Shown: positions 53,632 through 63,002 of the stretch, one piece after another | How the letters are laid out: every line of letters starts with the position of its first letter | Numbering within the stretch: the stretch's first letter is position 1 | Source: Deltaproteobacteria bacterium HGW-Deltaproteobacteria-19 | Lineage (GTDB): Bacteria; Desulfobacterota; Syntrophia; Syntrophales; PHBD01 | DNA: 64,000 nucleotides | Reading direction: 5' to 3' | Assembly: GCA_002841865.1 (NCBI GenBank) | Contig: PHBD01000006.1 | Location: forward strand, 125,504 to 189,503 | Position numbers and translations under genes: made by a program | The notes under the pieces: generated by a model | Seen by the model: only the letters and a program-made list of their open reading frames with translations | Databases searched by the model: none | Told to the model about the DNA's origin: nothing

Positions 53632-54477
53632 ATGAATCCTGTGGATGTGAATGGAGTCCGGTTCGGTGGCGGGGCGCCCTTTGTCCTCATCGCCGGTCCC
53701 TGCGTCATCGAGGAGGAAGAGAGAACAAGGGAAATCGCCCGGTTTCTCAAGGATCTGACGGTTGAACTGGGCATTCCGTTCATTTTCAAGGCCTCCTACG
53801 ACAAGGCAAACCGGAGCGCCCGCGATTCCTTCCGCGGGCCGGGCCTGGTGGAAGGTCTCCGTATCCTGGCCGCGATCCGCAAGGATTTCGGGTGTCCCGT
53901 CCTGTCGGACGTCCACCGGTTCGAGGAGATCGACGCGGCGGCAGCCGTTCTGGACGTGGTGCAGGTGCCGGCCTTCCTGTGCCGGCAGACCGATTTCGTT
54001 ATGGAGATCGCCCGGAAAGCCCGGGTGGTGAACATCAAGAAAGGACAATTCCTGGCGCCCTGGGATGTGGCCAATATCGTGGAGAAAGTGAAGGCGGCGG
54101 GAAACAAGCGGATTCTCGTCACGGAGCGGGGGGCCAGTTTCGGGTATAACAACCTGGTGGCGGACTTCCGCTCCCTGCCGGTGATCCGCTCCCTGGGATA
54201 TCCGGTGATTTTTGACGCCACCCACAGCGTCCAGCTTCCCGGTGGGTTGGGGACCGCCTCGGGGGGCCAGCGGGAAATGGTTCCCTTCCTGGCCCGGGCT
54301 GCTACCGGAGCCGGACTGGACGGCATCTTCATGGAAGTTCATCCCGATCCGGACCGGGCGTTGTGCGATGGGCCGAACTCGCTGGTACTGGGAGATCTGC
54401 GAGCCCTGCTGACGGTCCTGCAGGAGATCGATCACATCGTGAAAAGGAGCATGGATACCGCGGATGGGAAACGTTAA
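53632..54477 (+). CDS. kdsA: 3-deoxy-8-phosphooctulonate synthase
   Basis: 281 residues. It condenses arabinose 5-phosphate and phosphoenolpyruvate to Kdo 8-phosphate for lipopolysaccharide. IAGPCVIEEEE, FKASYDKANRSA, VPAFLCRQTDFV, NIKKGQFLAPWD and FDATHSVQLPGG are the standard active-site segments. VNIKKGQF with the usual metal-site Cys at IAGPCVIE suggests the metal-dependent type. It overlaps kdsC by 14 bases, and the pair is followed by the Lpt genes. Confidence 0.96.
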   Translation: MNPVDVNGVRFGGGAPFVLIAGPCVIEEEERTREIARFLKDLTVELGIPFIFKASYDKANRSARDSFRGPGLVEGLRILAAIRKDFGCPVLSDVHRFEEIDAAAAVLDVVQVPAFLCRQTDFVMEIARKARVVNIKKGQFLAPWDVANIVEKVKAAGNKRILVTERGASFGYNNLVADFRSLPVIRSLGYPVIFDATHSVQLPGGLGTASGGQREMVPFLARAATGAGLDGIFMEVHPDPDRALCDGPNSLVLGDLRALLTVLQEIDHIVKRSMDTADGKR

Positions 54478-55021
54478 GGAAACGCCCTGGAAGGAAAAAC
54501 TGGAGAAGATAAAACTCCTGCTTCTGGATGTCGATGGTGTGCTGACGGATGGCCGGATCATCATGGACGACGACGGTCGCGAGATCAAGCATTTCGATGT
54601 CCGGGACGGGCACGGCATCAAGATCCTCCAGCGGTTCGACATCGATGTGGTCTTCCTGACGGGCCGCAAATCGTCCGTCGTGGAGCACCGGGCCCGGGAC
54701 CTCGGTGTGCAGGAAGTGCACCAGCAGATCTGGGACAAGGTCGCCGCCTTTGAAGGGATCATTCAGCGGCGGGGCCTCACGGCCGATCAGGTGGCCTTCA
54801 TGGGCGACGACATTGTCGACATCCCCCTGCAGAGGAGAGTCGGGTTCTCTGCGGCCCCGGCTGATGCCGAAGAGGTCGTCCGGCGCTCCGTTGACTACGT
54901 GACGGGCCGGCCCGGGGGCCGGGGGGCCGTCCGGGAGGTCTGCGAGTTGATCCTCCGCGGGCGGGGGGTCTGGGATGAGGTCGCCCGACGTTACGAGTTT
55001 ACTCAACTGCTGGATACATAA
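54464..55021 (+). CDS. kdsC: 3-deoxy-D-manno-octulosonate 8-phosphate phosphatase
   Basis: 185 residues, HAD family type C0 (no cap). LLLDVDGVLTDG holds the nucleophile and acid Asp residues, FLTGRKSSVVEHRA the Thr/Ser motif, and FMGDDIVDIPLQRRVG the metal Asp pair. It removes the phosphate from the KdsA product. The start overlaps the kdsA end by 14 bases, so the enzymes are made together. Slightly longer than E. coli KdsC's core, with the same length class. Confidence 0.95.
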   Translation: MGNVKETPWKEKLEKIKLLLLDVDGVLTDGRIIMDDDGREIKHFDVRDGHGIKILQRFDIDVVFLTGRKSSVVEHRARDLGVQEVHQQIWDKVAAFEGIIQRRGLTADQVAFMGDDIVDIPLQRRVGFSAAPADAEEVVRRSVDYVTGRPGGRGAVREVCELILRGRGVWDEVARRYEFTQLLDT

Positions 55022-55037
55022 TGGTATTTGTTTCAGC

Positions 55038-55067
55038 TTTACAGGGCCTGCCTCGGGGTGATATAAA
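55038..55067 (+). promoter_or_regulatory. Candidate promoter of lptC-lptA-lptB-rpoN
   Basis: TTTACA (55038-55043), 18 bases, TATAAA (55062-55067), in the 108-base gap after kdsC. It would add transcription for the Lpt and rpoN genes independent of kdsA-kdsC. Confidence 0.5.
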
Positions 55068-55129
55068 ATTTTCCAGGTATTGCCGCCCCATATCCATCTC
55101 CTGTTCGGGCTTTGAACCGACCGTGTAGG

Positions 55130-55738
55130 ATGCTGAAGGGACTGTTCACGTCAAAACTGAAGAAGAGAGTACTCCTTTTTTCGGGGGTTTTCCTGGTTAT
55201 CGCCATTGCCGGAACCTGGTGGTTCATCCGGAATCGCGAGACGATTCCGAAGCAGGCCTTGCAGATCATGGCGGAGAACGTGGACCTTCAGGTCCAGAAC
55301 GTCACCTACACCGACGTTGGAAGCTCCGGAGAAAAATGGGAGGTGAAAGCGGACAGTGCCCGGTACATGCGCGAGGAGAAAATCGCTCTCTTTGACAGGG
55401 TGAAAATCCGGCTGATTCTGGCCGACGGCCAGACGTTCAACCTGACGGGAGACCAGGGCCGTCTCAAGACGGACCTGAAGGACATGGACATCACGGGTAA
55501 CGTGGTAATCCTCTCCGACCGGGGGGACCGGTTCACGACGGACCGGCTCACTTACGTCCACGGGGAGAAGAAGATCTTCACCCGTTCTCCCGTTTCCATG
55601 GAGAACGACCGGATGCGCATCCGCGGGGTCGGCCTGACCCTGCGGCTGGACAGCCGGGATCTGAAGCTCTCCTCGCAGGTCGAAGCGGAGACAAAGCCTG
55701 CGGGGGCGGCGGGGGGAAATAATGCAAAAAAACGCTGA
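55130..55738 (+). CDS. lptC: LPS export protein LptC
   Basis: 202 residues. One N-terminal membrane anchor (VLLFSGVFLVIAIAGTWWFI) followed by a periplasmic beta-jellyroll of the LptC/OstA type with LTGDQGRLKTDLKDMDITGNVV. It bridges the LptBFG complex and LptA in LPS transport. The ATG at 55130 is used; the ribosome site is poor and a TTG at 55112 is an alternative. It overlaps lptA by 17 bases. Confidence 0.88.
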   Translation: MLKGLFTSKLKKRVLLFSGVFLVIAIAGTWWFIRNRETIPKQALQIMAENVDLQVQNVTYTDVGSSGEKWEVKADSARYMREEKIALFDRVKIRLILADGQTFNLTGDQGRLKTDLKDMDITGNVVILSDRGDRFTTDRLTYVHGEKKIFTRSPVSMENDRMRIRGVGLTLRLDSRDLKLSSQVEAETKPAGAAGGNNAKKR

Positions 55739-56297
55739 CAGTCCAGTGATCCGAATTGCCGCGACGGTTCTGGTCGTGGTTTGCCTTTCCACCGGCTTCG
55801 CCTGGGGACAGGGAAAGATGCCGGTGAGTCGGAGCGAGCCGATCCAGATCGTCTCCGACCGCCTGGATGCCTACGATGAGAAGAAAATGGTGATTTTCTC
55901 AGGGCATGCCGTGGCCGTTCAGGGCGACAAGGCCATCCGGGCAGACAGCATATCGCTTTTCTACAAGAAGGAAGGTCAGCCGGCCAAACCGAAGGTTTCC
56001 AAAGGGCCTGACATGGGCGGAGGAGACCTGGATCGGGTGGAAGCGAAGGGCCATGTGATCATCACCCAGGGACCGAAGACGGTCACGGGGGAATTCGCAG
56101 TCTATTTCCAGGATGCCCAGAAGATTGAAATGACTGGGAACGCCGTCCTGAAAGAAGGCCGCAGCACGATCCGCGGCGACAAGGTCATCGTGCTCCTGGA
56201 CGAGGGGCGGGGCTTCGTGGAAGCCGGAGAATCCAAGCGGGTCATGGCGACCATATATCCTTCCGAGCGGTCCGCACCGGGAAAGACGAAGCCGTGA
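55722..56297 (+). CDS. lptA: LPS transport periplasmic protein LptA
   Basis: 191 residues. A signal peptide (ending TGFAWGQG, about residue 30) precedes a beta-jellyroll: [23 protein letters not shown] is the OstA-family start, then [21 protein letters not shown] and [15 protein letters not shown]. It forms the LPS-carrying bridge across the periplasm. It overlaps lptC by 17 bases and ends 1 base before lptB. Confidence 0.93.
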   Translation: MQKNADSPVIRIAATVLVVVCLSTGFAWGQGKMPVSRSEPIQIVSDRLDAYDEKKMVIFSGHAVAVQGDKAIRADSISLFYKKEGQPAKPKVSKGPDMGGGDLDRVEAKGHVIITQGPKTVTGEFAVYFQDAQKIEMTGNAVLKEGRSTIRGDKVIVLLDEGRGFVEAGESKRVMATIYPSERSAPGKTKP

Positions 56298-56298
56298 C

Positions 56299-57021
56299 AT
56301 GGAACGGCTGACAGCGGAGAGACTCGTCAAGGTCTATGGCGGACGGCGGGTCGTCGACGGCATTCACCTGGAGATTCACCCCGGGGAAGTCGTCGGCCTG
56401 CTGGGACCGAACGGGGCCGGGAAGACGACAACGTTTTACATGGTTGTCGGGCTCATCCGACCCGACGGCGGCCGGATTCTCCTCAACGATGAGGACCTGA
56501 CCGGCCGGCCCATGTATGTCCGGGCCCGAAAGGGGATCAGTTATCTGCCCCAGGAGCCATCGGTCTTCAGGAAGCTGACGGTGGAGGAGAACATCCTGGC
56601 CATCCTGGAGACCCTGGAAATGGGACAGGGGGAGCGAAGGGAGCGGCTCCGGGATCTCCTGGAGGAACTGGATCTGACGCCGCTCAGGGCCAACCGGGCG
56701 TATTCCCTCTCCGGGGGTGAGCGCCGACGGGTGGAAATCACGCGGGCCCTGGTTACGTCTCCGAAATATATCCTTCTGGACGAGCCCTTCGCAGGGATCG
56801 ATCCCCTGGCAGTCGCAGAGATCCAGAAGATTATCGGTCAGTTGAAAGAGAAAGGGATCGGGGTCGTTATCTCCGATCACAATGTCCGGGAGACGCTCTC
56901 CGTCTGTGACCGGGCCTACATAGTCAACGAGGGGATGGTGCTGGTGGAAGGCGACCCCGATACCATCGCCTCCTGCGAAATTGCCCGGAAGATCTACCTC
57001 GGGGAAGGATTCTGCCTGTAA
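56299..57021 (+). CDS. lptB: LPS export ABC transporter ATP-binding protein LptB
   Basis: 240 residues, normal LptB length. [16 protein letters not shown] (Walker A), [17 protein letters not shown] (Q-loop), [15 protein letters not shown] (signature), [13 protein letters not shown] (Walker B) and [10 protein letters not shown] (H-loop). It powers LPS extraction with LptF/G, which are not in this window. It sits directly before rpoN, the usual proteobacterial order. Confidence 0.96.
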   Translation: MERLTAERLVKVYGGRRVVDGIHLEIHPGEVVGLLGPNGAGKTTTFYMVVGLIRPDGGRILLNDEDLTGRPMYVRARKGISYLPQEPSVFRKLTVEENILAILETLEMGQGERRERLRDLLEELDLTPLRANRAYSLSGGERRRVEITRALVTSPKYILLDEPFAGIDPLAVAEIQKIIGQLKEKGIGVVISDHNVRETLSVCDRAYIVNEGMVLVEGDPDTIASCEIARKIYLGEGFCL

Positions 57022-57056
57022 CAGGCGGTCTGCACGGCAGAAGGGGATGCCCCTCC

Positions 57057-58556
57057 ATGCTCCGTGGGCCGCAGGCGACGGTTATGGCTCTGGAACTCAA
57101 GCAAAATCTGAAACTGACCCAGCAACTGGTCATGACGCCCCAGCTTCAGCAGGCGATCAAACTGCTGCAGGTGTCGCGGCTGGAACTGGTGGATGCGATC
57201 AACCAGGAGATGCAGGAGAACCCTCTTCTGGAGGAACTGACCGGAGAAGAGTACAGCGTACCGGAAACCCCGGCCGAGTCGGATGATCTGAAGACCCCCG
57301 AAGGGGAGGAGATCAAGCCGGCGGACCACACGCAGGAACTCACCGGGGAAGGAGACGGCAAGGCCGAGTTCGACTGGGATAATTACCTGGAAGATTACGG
57401 CTCCGTCGGAGTCAGCTACGACCGTTCCCAGGAAGATGGACCCGCCTGGGATAATTTCCTCACTGCCCAGCCTTCGCTGACGGATCACCTGATGTGGCAG
57501 GTCAAGCTTTCCCGGATGTCCGAGAGCGAGATGGCTGTGGCGGAACAGATCGTGGGAAATCTTGACACGAACGGTTACCTGGTCGCGACATTGGAGGAGA
57601 TCGCCACACAGTCCGGCAATCAACCGACCTGCGTCGAGGGCGTTCTCCGAAAGGTTCATGACTTCGATCCTCCCGGCGTTGCGGCCCGCGACCTGAAGGA
57701 ATGCCTCCTGATCCAGGCCCGGGTCCTCCGAGCGGGTCCCTTGGTGCAGGCGATCATCCGGGACCATCTCAAGGAACTGGAAATCAAGAATTACGGCCAG
57801 ATCTGCCGGAAACTGAAGGCTTCCGCCGAGGATGTGGAAACGGCGATCCTGGTCATCATGAACATGAATCCCAAGCCGGGCGCTCTCTATAACGAGGAAA
57901 AGGCGCAGCCGGTCATTCCTGACGTGTTCGTTTTCAAGGCGGGGGATGAATACAAGATTGTCCTGAACGACGACGGCCTGCCGCGGCTCCGGATTTCCAA
58001 CTTCTACCGGGAGGTCATGGCGGGGCTCAGCGGCAGTTCGAACTCCGAGGGAAGCCGTCGCTATATCCGGGAAAAGATCCAGTCCGCCACGTGGCTCATC
58101 AAGAGTATCCAGCAGCGGCAGAACACAATCTACAAGGTGACCGAAAGCATCCTCCGGTTTCAGCTGGACTTCTTCGAACAGGGGGTGTCCTTCCTGAAAC
58201 CGCTCGTTCTCCGGGACGTGGCCGATGACGTAGGAATGCATGAGTCCACCATCAGCCGGGTCGTATCCAACAAGTATGTTCACACCCCCCGGGGGATCTT
58301 CCTCCTCAAGTATTTCTTTTCCAGCGGCATCCATCGAACCTCCGGCGAAAACATCGCCTCCAAGAGCGTCAAGGAAGAAATCCGGAAGCTCGTCCAGGGG
58401 GAGGACCCCCGCAAGCCGCTCAGCGACCAGGAAATCGTCCAGCGTCTGGAGACCGGAGGCATTGCCATCGCCCGGCGAACCGTGGCCAAGTACCGGGAGA
58501 TGATGGGCATCCTTCCGTCTTCCCGGCGGAAAAGGCTCATCAAGACAGAAAAATAG
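57057..58556 (+). CDS. rpoN: RNA polymerase sigma-54 factor
   Basis: 499 residues. The Gln/Leu-rich activator-interacting region is LKQNLKLTQQLVMTPQLQQAI at the N-terminus, then an acidic linker (about 50-110), the core-binding domain, the helix-turn-helix (VADDVGMHESTISRVVSNKY) and the RpoN box ARRTVAKYREMMGI near the C-terminus. The start is ATG 57057 with AAGGGG upstream; ATG 57084 (MALELKQ) is equally family-like. It directs activator-dependent transcription. A sigma-70 promoter for hpf overlaps its stop codon. Confidence 0.96.
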   Translation: MLRGPQATVMALELKQNLKLTQQLVMTPQLQQAIKLLQVSRLELVDAINQEMQENPLLEELTGEEYSVPETPAESDDLKTPEGEEIKPADHTQELTGEGDGKAEFDWDNYLEDYGSVGVSYDRSQEDGPAWDNFLTAQPSLTDHLMWQVKLSRMSESEMAVAEQIVGNLDTNGYLVATLEEIATQSGNQPTCVEGVLRKVHDFDPPGVAARDLKECLLIQARVLRAGPLVQAIIRDHLKELEIKNYGQICRKLKASAEDVETAILVIMNMNPKPGALYNEEKAQPVIPDVFVFKAGDEYKIVLNDDGLPRLRISNFYREVMAGLSGSSNSEGSRRYIREKIQSATWLIKSIQQRQNTIYKVTESILRFQLDFFEQGVSFLKPLVLRDVADDVGMHESTISRVVSNKYVHTPRGIFLLKYFFSSGIHRTSGENIASKSVKEEIRKLVQGEDPRKPLSDQEIVQRLETGGIAIARRTVAKYREMMGILPSSRRKRLIKTEK

Positions 58557-58557
58557 A

Positions 58558-58586
58558 TTGACATTTCAGAACCTCATTTCTATAAA
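58558..58586 (+). promoter_or_regulatory. Strong sigma-70 promoter of hpf
   Basis: TTGACA (58558-58563), exactly 17 bases, TATAAA (58581-58586): one of the best consensus promoters in the window. It begins 2 bases after the rpoN stop, about 75 bases before the hpf start codon, and lets hpf-ptsN be expressed apart from rpoN. Confidence 0.8.
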
Positions 58587-58662
58587 GCGCATCTTTGCCG
58601 ACCGGGGGGGCGATGCCTCACGGCGGCGATCTCCCTGAGAAGGATTGTAGGAGGATGGAGCC

Positions 58663-59196
58663 ATGAAGACAACGCTTACCTTCAGGAACACGGGCGGCGA
58701 GGACTGGTTCAAGCAGGTCGTCGATGAGAGGCTGGGCAAGCTCCAGAAATACCTGGATCACCCGGCGGAGGCCCATGTTGTTCTTTCCGTCGAGAAATTC
58801 AGGCATGTTGCGGAGATCAGCCTTTCGGCAGACGGGGCGAACGTGATCGCCAAGGAAGAGGCGAAGGACATGAACACGGCGATCGACAATGCCGTGGAGA
58901 AGGTGGCGCGTCAGCTCAAGAAGCACAAGGAAAAGGTCCGAACCCACAAGTCCGGTGCGGCACGCGGCGAAGACAGGGTCCTCCGGGTCGAGCCGGCTGA
59001 CGAGGAGACCCGGGGCTCCCGGATCGTGGAGACACGGAAAGTTGTGCTTAGTCCCATGTCCCTGGACGATGCGGTCCTGGAGATGGATACCGTGAACAAC
59101 CGCTTCCTGATCTACCGTGATATTGCCACGGAAAACGTCAGTGTCCTCTACCGGCGGGACGATGATAATTTTATTCTGATTGAGACGAACGGTTAG
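58663..59196 (+). CDS. hpf: Ribosome hibernation-promoting factor, long form
   Basis: 177 residues. Residues 1-100 are the ribosome-binding S30AE/HPF domain (VVLSVEKFRHVAEISL, NTAIDNAVEKVARQLKKHKEK). After a linker, residues 120-177 are the dimerising C-terminal domain (KVVLSPMSLDDAVLEMD, LIYRDIATENVSVLYRRDDDNF). Long HPF joins two 70S ribosomes to 100S particles in stationary or starved cells, fitting a slow-growing anaerobe. AGGAGG precedes the ATG. Confidence 0.95.
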   Translation: MKTTLTFRNTGGEDWFKQVVDERLGKLQKYLDHPAEAHVVLSVEKFRHVAEISLSADGANVIAKEEAKDMNTAIDNAVEKVARQLKKHKEKVRTHKSGAARGEDRVLRVEPADEETRGSRIVETRKVVLSPMSLDDAVLEMDTVNNRFLIYRDIATENVSVLYRRDDDNFILIETNG

Positions 59197-59213
59197 CGCT
59201 CGGGGATGGCGGC

Positions 59214-59672
59214 ATGAAGATTGTTGATATGATAAAATCGGGATATGTCATCGGGGAACTCCAGGCAAAGACCAAGCGCGACGTCCTAGCTGAGTTGTCG
59301 TCGGTCTTTCTTCAGGACCTCGAAGGTGATCCGGAAGAAATGGTGTCGATTCTCCTGGAGCGGGAGAAGCTGGGAAGCACCGGCATTGGAGATGGCATCG
59401 CGATTCCCCACGGGAAGATGAGCGCTATGAAGGAGCTTGTCGTTGCCTTCGGGAGGAGCCGGAAGGGAATCGATTTCAATGCCATGGATGGTGAGCCTGT
59501 CCACCTGTTTTTTCTTCTGATGGCCCCGGAAAACTCGGCGGGTCTGCACCTGAAGGCACTCGCCAGGATATCCAGGATGCTCAAGGATGGGGCGTTCCGG
59601 AAACGGCTTCTGGAGGCCCGTTCCGAGCAGGAACTGCTGGTGGCCATCACGGAAAAGGACGAAATTCCGTAG
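59214..59672 (+). CDS. ptsN: PTS nitrogen-regulatory EIIA (PtsN)
   Basis: 152 residues, EIIA-Fru/Ntr domain. The phosphorylated His 66 lies in GIAIPHGKMSAM. It controls nitrogen, potassium and envelope functions when phosphorylated by EI-Ntr and NPr, neither of which is in this window. It starts 17 bases after hpf and is followed by hprK, the conserved proteobacterial order. Confidence 0.94.
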   Translation: MKIVDMIKSGYVIGELQAKTKRDVLAELSSVFLQDLEGDPEEMVSILLEREKLGSTGIGDGIAIPHGKMSAMKELVVAFGRSRKGIDFNAMDGEPVHLFFLLMAPENSAGLHLKALARISRMLKDGAFRKRLLEARSEQELLVAITEKDEIP

Positions 59673-59700
59673 CAAACCGCGTCACACATATTGGACGGTC

Positions 59701-60582
59701 ATGGCGGCATTGACCATACAGGATCTCGCGGGGCAATTCCACGACCGCATTGGGATCGAAGATGCCGGAGGAATCGGCTGCCGGGATCGTGAGATCCGGA
59801 CGAACCGCCTGCAACCGCTCGATCCCCTGTCCCGCGGAGCAAGATGCCGCCCCGGGGCAATTCCGTTTCTCCAACCGGAGGGGGTGATCCGGCTGTCCAG
59901 CCTGTCAGAATCACTCCGGAATAACATCATTCAATCCCTTGTCCTCTCAGGGGCGCCCTGCCTTCTGCTGGTTTCGGCCTTCTCGATTCCCCCTTTCCTG
60001 AACCGTCTTTCCCGGCGGTTTCATCTGCCCGTGCTGGCTTCCTCCCTGGGTGGAGCCCATCTGGAAAGCCGTCTCACGGGCCTTCTCCGCGAACACCGGG
60101 ATGGATTCAAGAGGGTTCACGGCTGTCTTGCCGTTGCTTCCGGGATCGGGGTTCTGATCATAGGGGACAGCGGGATGGGAAAGACGACGGCGGCTCTGTG
60201 CCTGGCGGAAGAAAAGGGTGGAGCCTGGGTCGCCGATGACGCGGTGGATCTCTCGCGTCGCGGGGACGCCATCCGCGGCCGCTCCCCCGCAATCATCCGC
60301 GGTCTCGTGGCGGTTCGGGGACGGGGAATCGTCCGCGCCTCCGGACTGGTCAGCCGGATGCGGATCCGGAAGAAGGCGCCTGTCGACGGTGTCGTCCGCC
60401 TGGTTCGACGGGCGGAAGAGCGGGACGCTGCATGGCCCGGGATTGTGAAACAGGGAGAGGCGTGCCGGATTCTGGGAGTAGAGAGACCGTTCTGCGCTCT
60501 GATTGTGGGGGAGGGGGAACCGGTGTACCGCCGGATCGCCGGCTGGGCGGCCTCGCTCAATTCGGGAGGGAGGGAGTCATGA
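59701..60582 (+). CDS. hprK: HPr kinase/phosphorylase-like protein
   Basis: 293 residues, C-terminal kinase domain of HprK type after an N-terminal domain of about 130 residues. Walker A is [12 protein letters not shown] and WVADDAVDL follows, the family's Asp pair. The HprK signature, usually like ELRGLGIIN, reads AVRGRGIVR here, and the Glu of the usual GKSE is replaced (GKTT). The protein is slightly short. It may phosphorylate NPr/HPr, or may have changed activity. The ATG at 59701 is used. It ends overlapping the rapZ start (ATGA). Confidence 0.82.
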   Translation: MAALTIQDLAGQFHDRIGIEDAGGIGCRDREIRTNRLQPLDPLSRGARCRPGAIPFLQPEGVIRLSSLSESLRNNIIQSLVLSGAPCLLLVSAFSIPPFLNRLSRRFHLPVLASSLGGAHLESRLTGLLREHRDGFKRVHGCLAVASGIGVLIIGDSGMGKTTAALCLAEEKGGAWVADDAVDLSRRGDAIRGRSPAIIRGLVAVRGRGIVRASGLVSRMRIRKKAPVDGVVRLVRRAEERDAAWPGIVKQGEACRILGVERPFCALIVGEGEPVYRRIAGWAASLNSGGRES

Positions 60583-61448
60583 CAAGACCTCGGGTGATTA
60601 TCGTGACCGGTCTGTCCGGTTCGGGGAAAAGCACGGCCATGAGGGCGCTGGAGGACATCGGCTTCTTCTGCGTCGACAACCTGCCGGTTGTCCTGCTGCC
60701 GGATTTCCTGGAGATCCAGGCGGTCGAAACAAAAGAAATAACCCAGGTGGCGCTTGTCATGGACCTGCGGGAAGCGGGTTTCCTAGACCGTTATCCGGAG
60801 ATTTTCGAGCTCCTGAAAGAAAAGGGATACCGGATCGAGGTACTGTTTCTCGATGCCGGCGACGAGGCCCTCCTGCACCGCTTCAGCGAGACTCGGCGGA
60901 TGCATCCCCTGGCGATGAAGGGGTCCGTCATGGATGGGGTCCAGGAGGAGCGCAGGAAGATGGCTTCCCTCAAGGACATGGCCGACATAATCATCGACAC
61001 GACGTTTCTGAATGTGCACCAGCTCAAGGACGCCGTTCAGCGGGCCTATCTGCCACCCTCGACAACCCGCCGGATCATTCTCCACATCCAGTCCTTCGGG
61101 TATCGGTACGGCCTTCCGGCCGACGCCGATATCGTCCTGGACGTGCGGTTCCTGCAGAATCCCTATTTTGTGGAAACCCTCAAACGCCTGGACGGCCATG
61201 ACCCGGGGGTGCGGGAGTACGTGCTGGCCTCCGAGGAAAGCCGGATTTTCCTTGAACGACTCCTGTCGCTTCTCTCCTTTCTCCTTCCGCTCTATGAAAA
61301 GGAAGGGAAGCCCCGGATCAACGTCGCGCTGGGCTGTACGGGAGGCCGCCATCGCTCCGTGGTGATGGCCAACGAACTGGCGGCCCATTTTTCCGACCAG
61401 GGCTATATGGCCAGCACGACCCACCGGGACATCAGCAAGAGCGGCTGA
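60579..61448 (+). CDS. rapZ: RNase adapter RapZ (YvcJ family)
   Basis: 289 residues. [26 protein letters not shown] (P-loop and switch region) opens the protein, and [21 protein letters not shown] near the C-terminus is the second family signature. In E. coli RapZ binds GlmZ RNA and GlcN6P to control glmS. Here it follows hprK with a 4-base overlap; rpoN-hpf-ptsN-hprK-rapZ is a conserved PTS-Ntr neighbourhood. The conserved DxR(F/Y)LPNP region reads [11 protein letters not shown]. Confidence 0.95.
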   Translation: MTRPRVIIVTGLSGSGKSTAMRALEDIGFFCVDNLPVVLLPDFLEIQAVETKEITQVALVMDLREAGFLDRYPEIFELLKEKGYRIEVLFLDAGDEALLHRFSETRRMHPLAMKGSVMDGVQEERRKMASLKDMADIIIDTTFLNVHQLKDAVQRAYLPPSTTRRIILHIQSFGYRYGLPADADIVLDVRFLQNPYFVETLKRLDGHDPGVREYVLASEESRIFLERLLSLLSFLLPLYEKEGKPRINVALGCTGGRHRSVVMANELAAHFSDQGYMASTTHRDISKSG

Positions 61449-61456
61449 CCCTTCGC

Positions 61457-62785
61457 CTACGGGGCCACCGCCAGCTTCGCCGCCACATTGTCCTTGATCC
61501 AGTGGGGATCCCACCACTCTGTCGGGTTCACGAACTCCCCCGCCACGAGGATGGAAAAGTGGAGATGGTCCCCACCGGCGAGCCCCGTCAGGCCGCTCGT
61601 TCCGAGGATCCCTCCCTTTTTCACTTCCTGACCGTTTTTCACCTGGATGCCGGACAGGTGAGCGTACAGGCTGAACAGTCCCTGCCCATGGTCGAGGATC
61701 ACCGCGTTCCCGTAGATCCCCAGAGGGCCGGCGAAAACGACCAGACCGTTGTTGGCGGCCTCGATCGGGGCCTGGGATGTGGATGCCAGATCCACGCCCA
61801 TGTGGGTGCTTTCACCGAGGGACTGGCCGTTGTATCGATAGTACCGGTGGTCGCCGAAGAGGGCCATCGGCGCCGCGTCCCTCATGCGCAGGAAGGTGCC
61901 TTCCCAGAGTTGTTTCGGTACGGACCGCTGACAGACGGAGAAGATCGTACGGGCGTTTTCCTCGCGCAGCTTTGAATTTACGTAAACAAACGTTTCAACA
62001 GGGGTTTTACCGCGAAGCTCCGGGATGGACGCCTGGAATTCGGGCATCTTCTGCTGGAAGAAGCCGTCGCCCAGAGCCATCTCGTCGCTCCGGAACTTCT
62101 TCTCCAGGATCAGCGCCGGCAGGGCGATGGAGGCCTCGTTGCCGGCGGCGTCCCGGGCCACGACCTGGATGCGCGGCTTGGCGGCCGCCGCTCCGATGGG
62201 AAGGGCAAAGTAGACGACCTGGGACGGTTTTCCAGCGATATCCGTCGGGAAAGAGGGGAAGAACCGCTGGTCTACCATGACCCCGCTCATGATCACCGGT
62301 TTGGAGATCCGGTATGTCACAAGACAGGTTCCGCCGGGGCTGATGTGGTTCATGGAACCGGTGAGAAGGATCTGTGGCGGATTGATGTCGACGGTGATGG
62401 ATTTCGCAACAGTCGCCGTGTTCGCCCAGAGGGAGTGGTCGGTGGCTGTGATGGTCAGGGTCGCCGGACCTTCCTGGAGTTTCCAGTGCCACGGGTCGAG
62501 GGGAACGGAGATGATCTTTTCCCGGACTCCCCGCTGGGGGAATTCCTCGGCCGATACGACCTGGGTCCGCGTTCCCTGGGAGAGCGTCACAACGGCTTTC
62601 CGGAGGCCGCTCCCGGAATCGCGGAACGTGATTCCCAGAACCTTCTGCCGTCCCACGATGCTGACATCCTGGTCCAGATCGATCCGGGGCTTCTGGAACT
62701 CGCCCAGGGTCAGGAAGAACCACGCCATACCCCCGATCACGAGGACCGCGGCAATCCCAATGATCATCCACTTGCTTGCCTTCAC
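61457..62785 (-). CDS. Membrane-anchored M23-family peptidase
   Basis: 442 residues. An N-terminal membrane anchor (WMIIGIAAVLVIGGMAWFFLTL) precedes a region with Ig-like strands (VDINPPQILLTG, VARDAAGNEASIAL) and a C-terminal LytM/M23 domain with metal ligands in THMGVDLAS and DHLHFSI. It probably cuts or remodels peptidoglycan. The GTG at 62785 has GGGGAGG at ideal spacing, against a TTG at 62791 that would be too close. Promoter at 62859-62887. It converges with rapZ (8-base gap). Confidence 0.9.
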   Translation of the reverse strand: MKASKWMIIGIAAVLVIGGMAWFFLTLGEFQKPRIDLDQDVSIVGRQKVLGITFRDSGSGLRKAVVTLSQGTRTQVVSAEEFPQRGVREKIISVPLDPWHWKLQEGPATLTITATDHSLWANTATVAKSITVDINPPQILLTGSMNHISPGGTCLVTYRISKPVIMSGVMVDQRFFPSFPTDIAGKPSQVVYFALPIGAAAAKPRIQVVARDAAGNEASIALPALILEKKFRSDEMALGDGFFQQKMPEFQASIPELRGKTPVETFVYVNSKLREENARTIFSVCQRSVPKQLWEGTFLRMRDAAPMALFGDHRYYRYNGQSLGESTHMGVDLASTSQAPIEAANNGLVVFAGPLGIYGNAVILDHGQGLFSLYAHLSGIQVKNGQEVKKGGILGTSGLTGLAGGDHLHFSILVAGEFVNPTEWWDPHWIKDNVAAKLAVAP

Positions 62786-62858
62786 GACCAACCTCCCCGC
62801 CAGAATTGGCGCCGGCGGGCATACTCACACCCGCTCCCCCGGCGTCCGGCGTGGTCTT

Positions 62859-62887
62859 TCTATAAAGGCTTTGCCCGGCCTTTTCAA
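62859..62887 (-). promoter_or_regulatory. Promoter of the M23 peptidase gene
   Basis: On the minus strand TTGAAA (complement of 62882-62887), 17 bases, TATAGA (complement of 62859-62864). Confidence 0.6.
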
Positions 62888-63002
62888 GGGAAACGGGCCG
62901 CCGGTTTCATGGAAAGGGAAACCGGATTTCAACTCCGTTCTACCTTTTTCATTTTTTAACATATCCCGGCGCGGGGGCTGTCACGGGGATTCCCGACGTC
63001 GC

